Numbered from the stretch's first letter, positions 7,591-16,587 are shown. The stretch is 44,651 bases of DNA from an uncultured Alphaproteobacteria bacterium (GCA_943787445.1 CALSML010000024.1:1-44651), one strand, 5' to 3'. Translations and numbers: made by a program. The notes: generated by a model from the letters alone, not told the origin.

Positions 7591-8375
7591 ATGAACGAAC
7601 TCACCAATTCCGCCCTTGAGCGCCTGAAGGCCGATGAACTGTCGCTGGGCATCGGCATTCGGATTACCAATTCACCGGCCATCGCCCGGACCATGGCTGT
7701 GGGCGGGTTTGATTGGCTGTTCATTGATCTGGAGCACGGCAATCTGGGCATCGAATCCTGTGCCCATGTCTCGGTTGCGGGACTGGATGCGGGAATCGCG
7801 CCGCTGGTGCGTGTGCCGCCGGGGCAGTTCTGGATGGCGTCCCGAGCGCTTGAAGGAGGCGCGCTGGGAATCGTGATGCCGAATGTCATGTCGCCTGACG
7901 AAGCAAAACATTTGGTCGATGTGGTCAAGTTCCCGCCCCTTGGTCACCGCAATGTGGGTGGTCCGCCGGTGCATACCGGGCACACGCCACGTGGCTATGA
8001 CGCATTTGCCGAGATGTACAACGCATCAAGCCTCGCTGTGGCCATGGTGGAAACCTCTGAAGCTATCGCACAGGTGGATGCGATCGCGGCGGTCGAAGGG
8101 ATCGATGTGGTGATGATCGGTTGCAACGATCTCTCAACTTCCATGGGGATTTCCGGCCAGACGGATGCGCCGCAGATTGTCGATGCGTTCGAGAAGTTGA
8201 CCGCGGCCTGCCGGAAGCATGGCAAATGGGCCGGCATGGGGGGCATACCCAATGATGCCCATGCCCGGACCTATATCGATATGGGTGTGCGATTTGTGCT
8301 GGCCGGTGCCGAGACGGGTTTATAGCCGCAGGGGCGAAGGCTCGATCCGAGGGCCTGCGCCAACTGCAGCCTTAG
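7591..8375 (+). pseudogene. HpcH/HpaI aldolase family protein, 3' frameshift
   Basis: A class II (metal-dependent) aldolase/citrate-lyase-like TIM barrel that would cleave or form 2-oxo-acid aldols. From ATG 7591 the frame gives FDWLFIDLEHGNLGIESCAH (barrel start and metal site), GIAPLVRVPPGQFWMASRAL (the VRVP signature), LGIVMPNVMSPDEAKHLVDV, VAMVETSEAIAQVDAIAAVE (catalytic ET), and VMIGCNDLSTSMGI. The frame then stops at 8325, just after VRFVLAGAETG. Adding one base in the GGG at 8316-8318 restores FIAAGAKARSEGLRQLQP and a stop at 8373-8375, which is how these proteins normally end. Only the last 18 residues are affected, so the shortened protein might still fold. It is the first native gene right of the attachment site. 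Confidence 0.8.
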
Positions 8376-8549
8376 TCTGGACTTTTCCCGGTGCTGGTTA
8401 TGTGCGCGCAGCGGCACAGTTATGCCTGTGCAGGCATATTCGGACCGGATGCATTCGGGTAAGTTTCCCGGGTCTTTTGGTGATTTTCGCCAGAACTTTC
8501 TGATCCGAATGTGGCGTCGCTGTTTCTCGTGATGCCGGGGAGTCTGTAC

Positions 8550-9308
8550 GTGGAACTTCTGCCTCCAGGCATGGATGCGCTTGCGACGGGCCTGCTCGTG
8601 GCAATCAGTTTTGCCGGTGCACTTATCACTGCAGCGATGGGTATTGGCGGCGGCGTGATCATGATTGCCTTCATGGCCACGCTGATGCCGGCGGCTGCCG
8701 TGATTCCTGTACATGGTGTTGTGCAGATTGGTGCGAATGCCACACGCGCGACACTGCAATGGTCTCATATCGACTGGAAGACATCGCTCTACTTCATTCT
8801 GGGCAGCGTGGTGGGCGTTTCGATTGGCGGCAGTATCGTTGTCACGCTGCCAACCGAGATACTGCGCACCGGTCTTGGGCTGTTCATTTTCTACACTGTG
8901 TGGGGCCCCAAGCTGAAATTCGTGGCGAATGGGTATCTCAGTGTCTCACTGATCGGTCTGATCGCCAGTATCCTGACTATGTTCTTTGGTGCCACCGGCG
9001 TGTTCATCGCTGGCCTCCTCCAGCAGCGCGGCTATGCGCCGCGCGCCTTTGTCGGCACCCACTCGGTCTGTATGGGCACACAGCACATTCTGAAGATTAT
9101 TGTCTTTGGTTTCCTCGGTTTTGCCTTTGCTGAATGGCTTGGTCTGATTGGCATGATGCTGATCGCCGGTCTCGTTGGGACCGTGCTGGGAAGCCAGGTT
9201 CTGAACCAGTTGCCCAAGGCGATTTTCGCCAAAATTCTGAAGGTCATTCTCACGCTTTTGGCGTTGAATCTCCTCGCCATGGCTGCCGGGCTCTATACTC
9301 TGACCTGA
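8550..9308 (+). CDS. TauE/SafE (TSUP, DUF81) family permease
   Basis: An inner-membrane exporter/permease of the sulfite exporter TauE/SafE family, about 252 residues. GTG 8550 is chosen because GGGGAG lies eight bases upstream; ATG 8571 is an alternative. About eight hydrophobic segments are visible. The family half-repeats show as AAMGIGGGVIMIAFMATL with VHGVVQIGANATRATLQ, and MFFGATGVFIAGLLQQRG with FVGTHSVCMGTQHILKI. Family members move small anions such as sulfite, sulfoacetate or organosulfur compounds. The substrate here cannot be assigned. Its stop codon overlaps the start of a second, damaged family member (ATGA), so the two were an operon. Confidence 0.9.
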   Translation: MELLPPGMDALATGLLVAISFAGALITAAMGIGGGVIMIAFMATLMPAAAVIPVHGVVQIGANATRATLQWSHIDWKTSLYFILGSVVGVSIGGSIVVTLPTEILRTGLGLFIFYTVWGPKLKFVANGYLSVSLIGLIASILTMFFGATGVFIAGLLQQRGYAPRAFVGTHSVCMGTQHILKIIVFGFLGFAFAEWLGLIGMMLIAGLVGTVLGSQVLNQLPKAIFAKILKVILTLLALNLLAMAAGLYTLT

Positions 9309-9993
9309 TGAATGAACTTCTGCCATTCCTGCCGCTCGCTGCCGTTCTAGTGGTGACGGGATGCGTTGCCGGTGTGCTGACGTCTCTGGTATCAGCACGC
9401 TCTCATCACAAGCGCGGGGCGGTCGATACGGAGCTGCTCAAATCCTGAGGGATCTGGATTTTTGCGGGCTCGGTCTGCGGAACCCTGATCGCAGGATCGG
9501 TCGGTGGCGCCACACTGAGTGCGGTCTTTGCCGCTGTTGCCGTTGGTGTGGCTCTGTACATGAGCCTGACCCCGGCTGAGTTTCGTATTCGGGATCAATT
9601 GCCGTCCGGGCCCGCCGGCTGGGCGAGTGGCTCTCTGATAGGCGGTCTGTCGGTCATGATGGGAATTGGCGGCGGTACGCTCTGTGTGCCGTTTTTCAAC
9701 GCGTTTGGGTTTCCGGTTCATCGAGCCGTGGGAACAGCGGCCGCGATCGGACTGATCATCGCTGTGCCCGCCGCGCTCGGGTTCATTGTCACGGGTTGGG
9801 GCATTGCGGCCCTGCCGGAGGCCAGCGTCGGGCACGTGAATCTGCTGGGTCTTGTGCTGATCGCTCCCTTCACGACGCTAACGGCACCTCTGCGGGTTCG
9901 TCTGGCGCATCGCCTGTCGCCACGAACGCTCAAACTCGCCTTCGCTTTTTTCTGTTTGCAACGGCCATCCGGATGATTGCCGGGCTGCTCTGA
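9308..9993 (+). pseudogene. Second TauE/SafE permease, multiply damaged
   Basis: The same family as the upstream gene: MNELLPFLPLAAVLVVTGCV at the start, SARSHHKRGAVDTELLKS, GLSVMMGIGGGTLCVPFFNA, and HRAVGTAAAIGLIIAVPAAL. Three defects are visible. The first GIGGG half-motif and the following helix, about 40 residues, are absent between GVLTSL and VSARSHH, which looks like an internal deletion. TGA at 9446-9448 sits where the family usually has Trp (LLKS-stop-GIWI). The frame must shift in the T6 run at 9946-9951 to read FFLFATAIRMIAGLL and its stop at 9991-9993. The deletion makes real inactivation likely, whatever the status of the point changes. Confidence 0.75.
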
Positions 9994-11253
9994 TCAGCTG
10001 GCCGCGGCGACAATCTCGCGAAATTCATCATCACTGATCTGCCGACGCACATTCTGGATTTTCTCCCGCAGGCGCGCAATCACATTGGGTTCGTGACCAT
10101 TGGGAATGGTCAGACCCAGCTCCGCAGCCTTGGTGCGAACTGCCCAGGGGCCGGAATAGTGTCCCAGCAGATTGTGTTGGGTGTTGCCGAAGATTTCGGG
10201 CTTCATGCAGAGATAGGACCAGAACCCTTCTTCGGTGGGTGGCACGCAGTAATGCACCTCGACCAGATGGGAAAAGGCGGTTTTGCCGACAAACGGCATG
10301 GTGTCGGGCATTGGCCAGGGCATGGTTTCGGCGACCAGCTGTGCCAGTTCGGTCATCTTGTTGAGCTTGATGCCGCAATCCAGGCCGTAATACAGCTGGA
10401 TCACCGAGGCGACCTCGGCGAAGCAGGCGATATGGGCGCGTTCGCCCAAGCCGTTCACGCAGGCATCGATGATATCGGCGCCGCCTTCCAGCCCGGCATA
10501 GAGCGCTGCTGCGGCCATACCGATGTCGTTGTGGGTATGGAGGGCGATCTCGGTGCCGGGCAGGCGGCGTTTCATCTCGCGAACCACATGAGTGTAGACG
10601 CGATAAATGGCCATGCCGTTGATGTCGTCGAGGCGGATCATGTCCGCGCCAGCATCGACCAGTCGTCCGCAGACTTCCGCTAGACGGTCAATGGGAATTC
10701 GCGTGCAGTCCTGTATCAGGCAGCCGACCTTGCGATCGGGACCGGCCTTTGCGCGCGCATAGGCGACAGACCCCATGGCGCGCTCGATGGCGGCTTCGAT
10801 GGAGATGCGCTCACCGGCCATGGATTCAAATAGACACATCTGATGTTCGGAGAAAGAGAAGCACAGCGATGCGTAATCTGCGCCATGGTCGTAGTTCAGG
10901 TCGATCTCCGGCTTGGCCAGTTCCGGGTTGAGTACGGCTGTTGGGTGGACCAAGGCGTCGATCAACACATGGGGGTGGCGTTTTTTGACTTCCTCCATCT
11001 CCTTGGGGTCGTCGTGATGCATCTGCATCATCGAAACCCCGGATTCGACGAGTTTATCAGCTATTTTCAGCACCTGATCCCGTTTCAGGGAGACGCCTGG
11101 TAACTGGCGTCCTTCACGCAACGTGATGTCGCAGAGCTGCACCTTGTCCGGCAGGGTCATTTCGGCGCGGATGTCGTCCGAAAATCCATGCGGAGAGATC
11201 CGCCATTGATCGGTTGTGGCCTCGAGCTTGTCGTTGACGGGATATCCGGTCAT
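9994..11253 (-). CDS. HMG-CoA-lyase/isopropylmalate-synthase-like (DRE-TIM) enzyme
   Basis: About 419 residues from ATG 11253, preceded by a CGGAGAA ribosome-binding site; a start at 11292 is possible but has none. It belongs to the DRE-TIM metallolyase superfamily, enzymes that make or break C-C bonds next to a CoA thioester or 2-oxo acid. Motifs: LCDITLREGRQLPGV (the D-x-T-L-R-E-G strand), ADMIRLDDINGMA, IALHTHNDIGMAAAALYAGL (metal-binding H-x-H-N-D) and CVNGLGERAHIACFAEV (the G-x-GER loop). A long C-terminal region (about residues 330-419) differs from leuA and HMG-CoA lyase. The substrate is unknown. Neighbouring aldolase and SDR genes suggest organic-acid catabolism. It ends convergently with the broken permease. 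Confidence 0.88.
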   Translation of the reverse strand: MTGYPVNDKLEATTDQWRISPHGFSDDIRAEMTLPDKVQLCDITLREGRQLPGVSLKRDQVLKIADKLVESGVSMMQMHHDDPKEMEEVKKRHPHVLIDALVHPTAVLNPELAKPEIDLNYDHGADYASLCFSFSEHQMCLFESMAGERISIEAAIERAMGSVAYARAKAGPDRKVGCLIQDCTRIPIDRLAEVCGRLVDAGADMIRLDDINGMAIYRVYTHVVREMKRRLPGTEIALHTHNDIGMAAAALYAGLEGGADIIDACVNGLGERAHIACFAEVASVIQLYYGLDCGIKLNKMTELAQLVAETMPWPMPDTMPFVGKTAFSHLVEVHYCVPPTEEGFWSYLCMKPEIFGNTQHNLLGHYSGPWAVRTKAAELGLTIPNGHEPNVIARLREKIQNVRRQISDDEFREIVAAAS

Positions 11254-11371
11254 GGCGTTCTCCGTTTGGGGTGTCCTGTTCGCGGGCGACAATGCTGGGC
11301 AGAATATATGCGTATGTCCAGAACGGCGGGATGCCCTAGGCTTGTCGTCAGGGCATCATGGGGAGCTTTTC

Positions 11372-12277
11372 ATGAATATTTTTGTCACTGGTGCAACTGG
11401 TTATATTGGCGGCACGGTTTCTGCCCGATTGCTGGATGCGGGGCATCATGTGTTTGGTCTGGCACGCAGTCAGGAGCGCGCCGATCGACTTGAGGAACGC
11501 GGTATCACTCCGGTTCTGGGGTCGCTGGAAGATTTTGACGTGTTGCACGATGCGGCGCAGGCGGCCGATGCGGTGATCAATGCTGCCAATGCAGACAACC
11601 CCTTTGCAGCGCGTGTTCTGGTGGACGCGCTGCGCGGGTCGGGCAAGATGTTGCTTCACACAAGCGGCACCAGCACCGTCGCTGACAACGCCAACGGTGC
11701 GTTTGGCGATGCGGTCTATCATGAGGACAGTGTTCTTGACCCCCTGCCCGAGAAGACCGGACGCATCGCGATTGATCGCATGATCTGTGCCGCGGCACAT
11801 GATGGTGTCCGTGCGGTGGTGCTTTCACCCTGTCTGATTTATGGCCAGGGTCTGGGCGTGCGTCCGGACAGTATCCAGGTGCCGATGTTTATCGAAATGG
11901 CGAAGGCCTCGGGTGTTCCTCGGCATCTTGGTGCCGGCGCTAATCTCTGGTCCCATGTGCATATCGAGGATTGTGCGGATGCATATATGGCCGCTTTCGA
12001 ACATGCCAGTGCGGGCAGCTATTTCTATATTGAGGCTGGCGAAGCCAGTATGCGGGAGCTGAATCTCGCGGTTGCGCAGCTGCTGGGTATGGAGGCTCGA
12101 ACCGAAACCCTGTCGCTGCCTGATGCGGTACGCGCATGGGGCCCGCCGATGGCCCACGGAATGGGCTCCAATGTGCGTGTTTGCGCGGACAAGGCGCGTT
12201 CGATGCTGAATTGGCAACCCAGAAGGCCGGGATTGCTCGAGGATATTGCCAAGGGCTCCTATCGCGACATTGTGTGA
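11372..12277 (+). CDS. NAD(P)-dependent epimerase/dehydratase-like SDR
   Basis: An extended or atypical short-chain dehydrogenase of 301 residues, ATG 11372 preceded by GGGGAGC. The Rossmann nucleotide-binding motif is MNIFVTGATGYIGGTVSARL (GxxGxxG). ADAVINAANADNPFAARVLV marks the fourth strand. The Ser/Thr active region is LHTSGTSTVADNANG. A downstream V-Y-x3-K is not obvious; EKTGRIAIDRMICAA occupies that place, as in atypical SDRs related to NmrA. It may be a reductase, an isomerase or a redox-sensing protein. It is divergent from the lyase-like gene with a 118-base gap that must hold both promoters, and is followed almost at once by an IS element. Confidence 0.88.
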   Translation: MNIFVTGATGYIGGTVSARLLDAGHHVFGLARSQERADRLEERGITPVLGSLEDFDVLHDAAQAADAVINAANADNPFAARVLVDALRGSGKMLLHTSGTSTVADNANGAFGDAVYHEDSVLDPLPEKTGRIAIDRMICAAAHDGVRAVVLSPCLIYGQGLGVRPDSIQVPMFIEMAKASGVPRHLGAGANLWSHVHIEDCADAYMAAFEHASAGSYFYIEAGEASMRELNLAVAQLLGMEARTETLSLPDAVRAWGPPMAHGMGSNVRVCADKARSMLNWQPRRPGLLEDIAKGSYRDIV

Positions 12278-12349
12278 CGAACAAAAAAAGCCCCGTGTCC
12301 TTCCCCCCTAAAACTGGGCCATTATTTTTAGATACCGAAGGGGGATGCG

Positions 12350-12637
12350 ATGGCTCGGAAACGACATTCGGACGAGGATATACTGAAGCTTCTGCGTGAG
12401 ATTGAGGTGACGCTGGCGAATGGCAGCGACGTGGCGTCGGCCTGTCGTAGTGTGGGTATCAGTGAGGCTACGTATTACAACTGGCGCAAGCGGTTCGGCG
12501 GGATGGGTCGGTCTCAACTGTCGGAGATGCGCAGTCTCGAGAAGGAGAATGCGCGGTTGAAGAAGATCGTCGCGGAGCTCGAACTGGACAAGCTGATCCT
12601 CAAGGAAAGCCTGAGCCACCTAAAGCCCAGGGCCTGA
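12350..12637 (+). CDS. IS3-family transposase OrfA
   Basis: 95 residues with a helix-turn-helix and a leucine-zipper tail: MARKRHSDEDILKLLREIEV, VASACRSVGISEATYYNWRK (recognition helix), then SLEKENARLKKIVAELELDK. This is the DNA-binding subunit that recognises the element's terminal repeats. The stop lies about 40 bases downstream of the point where orfB can be read in the -1 frame, so a frameshift fusion OrfAB is the likely active transposase. Confidence 0.9.
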   Translation: MARKRHSDEDILKLLREIEVTLANGSDVASACRSVGISEATYYNWRKRFGGMGRSQLSEMRSLEKENARLKKIVAELELDKLILKESLSHLKPRA

Positions 12638-13479
12638 CGACCGAACAGTTCCGTCAGGCCGTTATCTATATACGCCAGAAGCTGGCGACGTCGGAGCGGC
12701 GGACATGCCGGGTGATTGGTCTGTCGCGCTGCTCTCTGCATTACCAACGGGCAAACAGAGACGATGACGAACTGAGGTTGGCCCTAATCCGGCTGGCGAA
12801 GCAGTATGGCCGTTACGGCTATCGAAAGATTGCGGAGTTGCTGCGCATCGAAGGCTGGAAGGTGAACCACAAGAAGGTTGAGCGGATCTGGCGCGAAGAG
12901 GGACTTCAGCTGCCGCAACGACACAAGAAACGCCGGCGTCTCTACCACAAGGACAGTTCCATCATCCGGCTGCGACCGACCCATCCGAACCACGTCTGGA
13001 GCCTCGACTTCGTGCATGACAAGCTCGACAACGGTCGGAGCTACAGGATGCTGACCGTCCTGGATGAGTATACCCGTCAGGCCCTGGCTGTGACGGTTCG
13101 CACCCGGATGGGTGCTGACGATGTGCTCGAGGCGCTGTACCCGCTGCTCCTGCGCCACGGCACCCCTGAATACATCCGATCCGACAATGGTCCCGAGTTC
13201 GTCGCACAGGGGATGCAGGACTGGCTGGCAAGGGTCGGGATCAAGCCCATCCGGATCTATCCCGGGTCACCCTGGGAGAACGGATACAACGAACGCTTCA
13301 ATGGAACGCTGCGCCGCGAGGTTCTCAATGCCGAGTGGTTCACCACAACAAAGCAGGCTCAGATCGTCATCAACCAGTGGCTCAGACAGTACAACCACGT
13401 GCGACCACATCAGGCCCTGAACATGCGGCCGCCAGTGCCAGAAACTCTAATCACAAATGGCATTGAACTTGGGGGCTAG
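12634..13479 (+). CDS. IS3-family transposase OrfB (DDE integrase domain)
   Basis: The -1 frame is open and family-like from about 12634 (LTTEQFRQAVIYIRQKLATS), with no ATG until later, so it is probably translated by frameshifting from orfA. An HTH_21 region carries KQYGRYGYRKIAELLRIEGW. The rve integrase core then follows with the DDE triad: HVWSLDFVHDKL (first Asp), YIRSDNGPEFVAQGMQDWLA (second Asp) and YPGSPWENGYNERFNGTLRR (Glu). The tail, RQYNHVRPHQALNMRPPVPE, is the usual one. No lesion is visible, so the element may be mobile. Confidence 0.9.
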   Translation: MTTEQFRQAVIYIRQKLATSERRTCRVIGLSRCSLHYQRANRDDDELRLALIRLAKQYGRYGYRKIAELLRIEGWKVNHKKVERIWREEGLQLPQRHKKRRRLYHKDSSIIRLRPTHPNHVWSLDFVHDKLDNGRSYRMLTVLDEYTRQALAVTVRTRMGADDVLEALYPLLLRHGTPEYIRSDNGPEFVAQGMQDWLARVGIKPIRIYPGSPWENGYNERFNGTLRREVLNAEWFTTTKQAQIVINQWLRQYNHVRPHQALNMRPPVPETLITNGIELGG

Positions 13480-13484
13480 ACACG

Positions 13485-13640
13485 GTTGTCTGGGATGAAA
13501 AAGCGGAACGACAGCTGCTGATGAGTGAGGCACAGGTTCGGACTGCCGCACGGCTGGTTCAGGTGCATGGTTTCGATGGCGATGTTGTTCGGGCAGACGG
13601 AATTCTCGTAAACTGTCCGGTAATTTCCCGACAGTACTAG
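13485..13640 (+). pseudogene. C-terminal fragment of an unrecognised gene cut by the IS
   Basis: Directly after the right end of the IS a plus-strand frame reads VVWDEKAERQLLMSEAQVRT and ARLVQVHGFDGDVVRADGIL before a TAG at 13638-13640. Composition and third-position G/C bias are like a real protein, and there is no start codon with a ribosome-binding site. It therefore looks like the 3' end of a gene whose beginning was removed when the IS arrived. I do not recognise the family. Confidence 0.4.
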
Positions 13641-13651
13641 GCGACCCAAGC

Positions 13652-15004
13652 ATGACGGACTGGATTGACAGTACCCTGACGACCTGAGGGCGTTCGCGAT
13701 TCGCGCGGTCTGCCGTTGCCGCCCCGGGCAGTGAAGCGGGATTGCTGGATGCTGTGCGCGGCGCGCATGCAAAGGGCGTCATCACCTATGGGGGCGGGCG
13801 CTGTTATGGGGATGCGGCGCTCGATGATGGCGGTCAGACGATCCTCACCCGGAATTTGAATCGTATTCTGTCGTTTGATTCCGTGACCGGGCAGGTTGTG
13901 TGCGATGCAGGTGTGGACTTCGCAGATCTGCTCGAGCGGTTTCTGCCCGAAGGGTTCTGCTTTCCCGTTTCTGCAGCCACTGCGAGTGTGACCGTGGGGG
14001 GCGCTTTCGCGAATGATATCCACTCGAAAAACCATTTCGCCATTGGAAGTTTTGGTCACCACGTTCTGTGGATTGATCTGATGCTGGCGAGCGGAGAGGT
14101 CGTGCGGGCCTCGCGCGACGAAAATACGGATATCTTTCGTGCGAGCCTTGGCGGCATTGGTCTGACCGGCACGGTCCTGCGGGTATGTTTTCGGGTGCTC
14201 CGGGTGCCATTCGGGGCTGCAGATGCAAGCTATCAGCGTATCGCTGACCTTGATGACATGATCAACACCATCGACGCGGCGCGCACGACCCATGATTTCA
14301 TCTTTGGCTGGGTCGACGCCATGGCCCGTGACGGAAAGATGGGGCGCGGTATTCTGGAGTTGGGCCGATAGGCGCCCGAAGACGATGGTGTCACGCCACC
14401 GCCGCCACTCAAACCGATTCGGTTTCAGCCGCCCTCGGCGCTGCTTCACCCCCTTGTTCTGAAGGCGATCACACATCATCGGTTCAACGCGATCCCACCC
14501 GAAGGGCGTAGCGCGCGAATTGGCCTTGGACCGTTTTTCTTTCCACTGGACTGCAAGCCCGGATTTAACCGCATCTACGGACGTCGCGGCTTTTACTCCA
14601 TCCATACGGGGTTTCCGCAGGAAACCCAGCGGGAGGGCATTGGCAAGGTCATGGAGGCGCTCACCGCTGTACGCGCGGGCTCCTTTGCGGCCGTGATCAA
14701 ACCGATGCGCGGCCCGGGTGATGGTCTGTTGTCGTTCCCCATGGACGGCATGGCCTATGCCATCGACTTGCCGCGTCGGGCCGGCATTGAAGATCTGCAC
14801 CGGGATGTCGAGCGGATTGTGCTGGATCACGGTGGGCGTCTGTATGTGGCGAAAGATGCCCTGATGCAGGCTGATAGCTTCGCGCAGATGTTCCCGGGAT
14901 TGGGCGCATTTCGCGACGGTCTGGCAAAAATCGATCCTGAGGCCCGTTTCCAGTCCGACATGTCCCGGCGGTTGAAAATTCATCCGAGTTTGGCTCGGTC
15001 CTAA
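13652..15004 (+). pseudogene. DprE1-like FAD-linked oxidase (VAO family), two premature stops
   Basis: About 450 codons in a single frame from ATG 13652. The FAD-binding half has ITYGGGRCYGDAALDDGGQT, FPVSAATASVTVGGAFANDI with HSKNHFAIGSFGHHV, and LGGIGLTGTVLRVCFRVLRV. The substrate-binding half has PFFFPLDCKPGFNRIYGRRG and a C-terminal RFQSDMSRRLKIHP. This resembles decaprenylphosphoryl-ribose oxidase (DprE1) and aldonolactone oxidases of the VAO flavoprotein family. Two in-frame stops occur: TGA at 13685-13687 after MTDWIDSTLTT, where relatives typically have WGR, and TAG at 14369-14371 after GILELGR. No frameshift is needed. Both stops are one G-to-A change away from TGG. A homolog's substrate here is unknown. 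Confidence 0.75.
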
Positions 15005-15054
15005 CTGTATCTGGTTCGTTTGCGAAGCACCGTTCAACGATTATGCTCGGTTGT

Positions 15055-15561
15055 ATGAACACCAGTTCTTCCGCTCCCGGTTCGGATATTGACGCGCCCC
15101 TGTCGTTGCATCGTGAGCGCGTGCATCCGGACTGGATCGACTACAACGGCCACATGAATCTGGCCTACTACATGCTGGCGTTTGATCACGCAACCGATAC
15201 GTTTTTCGACTTTGTCGGGCTTGGCGAGAACTACATGAAGGCCAAGGCTGGTTCGACCTTCACGCTCGAAGCCCACATCACTTATGACCGTGAACTGATG
15301 GTGGATGCGCCGATGAGGATCGATACACAGTTGCTCGACCATGACGCCAAGCGTCTGCACTACATGCACTTCATGTATCATGCCGAGGAAGGCTTTCTGG
15401 CCTCGACAAATGAACTGATCAGTCTGCATGTGGATATGGCATCCCGGCGGTCGGCACCGATGCCACCGGATGTGCTCGCGCAACTCGATCGGATTGCGTC
15501 CAGCCATGGTACACTGGCCCGGCCCAAGCAATCAGGAAGGGTGATTTCGATTGTCCGCTGA
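15055..15561 (+). CDS. Hotdog-fold acyl-CoA thioesterase-like protein
   Basis: About 168 residues from ATG 15055 (ATG 15043 in the same frame is possible). HRERVHPDWIDYNGHMNLAY is the signature of the 4-hydroxybenzoyl-CoA thioesterase-like family. FTLEAHITYDRELMVDAPMR and KRLHYMHFMYHAEEGFLAST are the following hotdog strands. The YNGHMN subgroup includes thioesterases associated with carnitine and betaine catabolism, which hydrolyse dehydrocarnitine- or betainyl-CoA. That narrower assignment is a suggestion only. The stop lies 11 bases inside the next gene, so the two are probably translated together. Confidence 0.85.
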   Translation: MNTSSSAPGSDIDAPLSLHRERVHPDWIDYNGHMNLAYYMLAFDHATDTFFDFVGLGENYMKAKAGSTFTLEAHITYDRELMVDAPMRIDTQLLDHDAKRLHYMHFMYHAEEGFLASTNELISLHVDMASRRSAPMPPDVLAQLDRIASSHGTLARPKQSGRVISIVR

Positions 15562-16090
15562 CATGCTCGCAAGAGGACATCGCAAGATCGGTACGGTTCG
15601 CGAAACGGCGGAGCGCTGGGGGCTGGCCGCACGTCTGTCCCGGGCCGCCGAGTTCGAGCCGGCCTTTCGAGAAATGCTCGATTTTGTGGTTGTGGCCAGT
15701 CGCCGGGCCCGCACTCTGGCCGGGGCCGCCTATGCGAACGAGCGTCGGATTGTGCTGAATGCCAGACTGCTTGAGCAGGGCCGCGAGAGCGATCGGGATT
15801 CGACGTTTATTCATGAATGCGCTCATGTTCTGGCTGATCTTGCTCATAACCGACCGTGCCGTCATGGTGCGCGTTGGCGTGAGATAATGCGTTTGCTGGG
15901 GGAAGTCCCCAATGTGCGTCATCGAATCCCGTATTTGTCCCGTGAGGCCAATGCGAAGTTCATCTGGCGTTGCATCAGTTGCGCTCAGGCTTATCACTAT
16001 GTCCGTCGACCCCGTCGGCGAATCACCGATTGCTATTGCGCAGACTGCGGACCGCGAAAAGGCCGCTTGCGCGAGGAAATTCCCGAATGA
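15551..16090 (+). CDS. SprT-like zinc metalloprotein
   Basis: About 179 residues if translation begins at TTG 15551; ATG 15563 is the more conventional choice and costs four residues. A zincin-type motif, TFIHECAHVLADLAHNRPCR (H-E-x-x-H), and a C-terminal zinc ribbon, CISCAQAYHYVRR with CYCADCG, match the SprT-like domain. That domain includes eukaryotic Spartan, a protease for DNA-protein crosslinks. The function of bacterial SprT is not established. The protein overlaps the thioesterase at its start, and its stop overlaps the next ATG (ATGA). Confidence 0.85.
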   Translation: MSADMLARGHRKIGTVRETAERWGLAARLSRAAEFEPAFREMLDFVVVASRRARTLAGAAYANERRIVLNARLLEQGRESDRDSTFIHECAHVLADLAHNRPCRHGARWREIMRLLGEVPNVRHRIPYLSREANAKFIWRCISCAQAYHYVRRPRRRITDCYCADCGPRKGRLREEIPE

Positions 16091-16587
16091 GTGACGCACG
16101 CAAAAGTGCCCCGCCGACTGGTATCGAGCTTCGACTTGTCGTCTGGCAGTTTGTCCGCATCATGGTCCAGCTGGAGACGGTTTCACGTGTTCGCGGCCGT
16201 GAGCGCGGACCTTCTGTCTATCAGGACTGGCGCGGTTCATGGACTGAGATCGACAGGACCCTTGAACGTCTGGGCAAGACCGATAGCGAGGCCTTCGCGG
16301 ATTTGATGATGAATCAGGAAGTTGTCCTGAGATGTCGTGACCGCAGTCAGATCAATGAAGTCACCCGGACTGCCGAAAACGTCGTGGCGCAGCTCGATGA
16401 GCTTCTCAAAGAGGTACGCGGCGAGGCTAAGAAGGAAGAAGAGCTTCAGTTTGAACGGCGCGAGATGAAGGCATTGGTCAAGCATCTACGTCGGCAGGGA
16501 CGCTCGGGCAACAAGCCCAGACCGGGCGCGCCCAAACCAACGACGACGGCTAGTCCGCCGCGCCGCGGGAAGAAGCGGAAAGGCTAG
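16087..16587 (+). CDS. Uncharacterised helical protein with basic tail
   Basis: 166 residues starting at the ATG that overlaps the SprT stop, so translationally coupled to it. I do not recognise the family. The first two thirds are predicted helical, with regions such as VVWQFVRIMVQLETVSRVRG and NEVTRTAENVVAQLDELLKE that could form a coiled coil. The last 40 residues are rich in Arg, Lys, Gly and Pro (RRQGRSGNKPRPGAPKP), as in nucleic-acid-binding tails. No signal peptide or membrane helix. The final 38 bases overlap the convergent dehydrogenase gene. Coupling to a SprT-like gene hints at a shared DNA-related role, but that is guesswork. Confidence 0.75.
   Translation: MSDARKSAPPTGIELRLVVWQFVRIMVQLETVSRVRGRERGPSVYQDWRGSWTEIDRTLERLGKTDSEAFADLMMNQEVVLRCRDRSQINEVTRTAENVVAQLDELLKEVRGEAKKEEELQFERREMKALVKHLRRQGRSGNKPRPGAPKPTTTASPPRRGKKRKG

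Larger units (their letters stand above)
12296..13482 (+). mobile_element. Complete IS3-family insertion sequence (IS407-like)
   Basis: About 1187 bp. The left end is TGTCCTTCCCCCCTAAAACT. The right end, read inward from 13482, is TGTCTAGCCCCCAAGTTCAA. They form imperfect inverted repeats with TGTC, the C-run and the following A's aligned. Inside are orfA and orfB in the -1 phase, typical of IS3-family elements that make the transposase by programmed frameshifting. Flanking bases are CCCCG on the left and CGGTT on the right, with no 3-4 bp direct repeat, so the insertion was probably followed by an adjacent deletion. The gene fragment on its right side lacks its 5' end. Both ORFs look intact. 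Confidence 0.85.

Noticed and set aside
3055..14371. UGA read as tryptophan, or selenocysteine insertion, as the explanation for in-frame TGA codons
   Set aside because: Clearly intact genes in the same window (P450, HMG-CoA-lyase-like, SDR, dxs) terminate with TGA. TAG appears at equivalent positions, TGG is used freely, and no SECIS-like context or selenoprotein family is involved.
13637..15037. 466-codon minus-strand open frame opposite the DprE1-like gene
   Set aside because: It is antisense to a frame with clear FAD-oxidase motifs, and its protein is rich in His, Arg and Gln in the manner of shadow frames of GC-rich genes.
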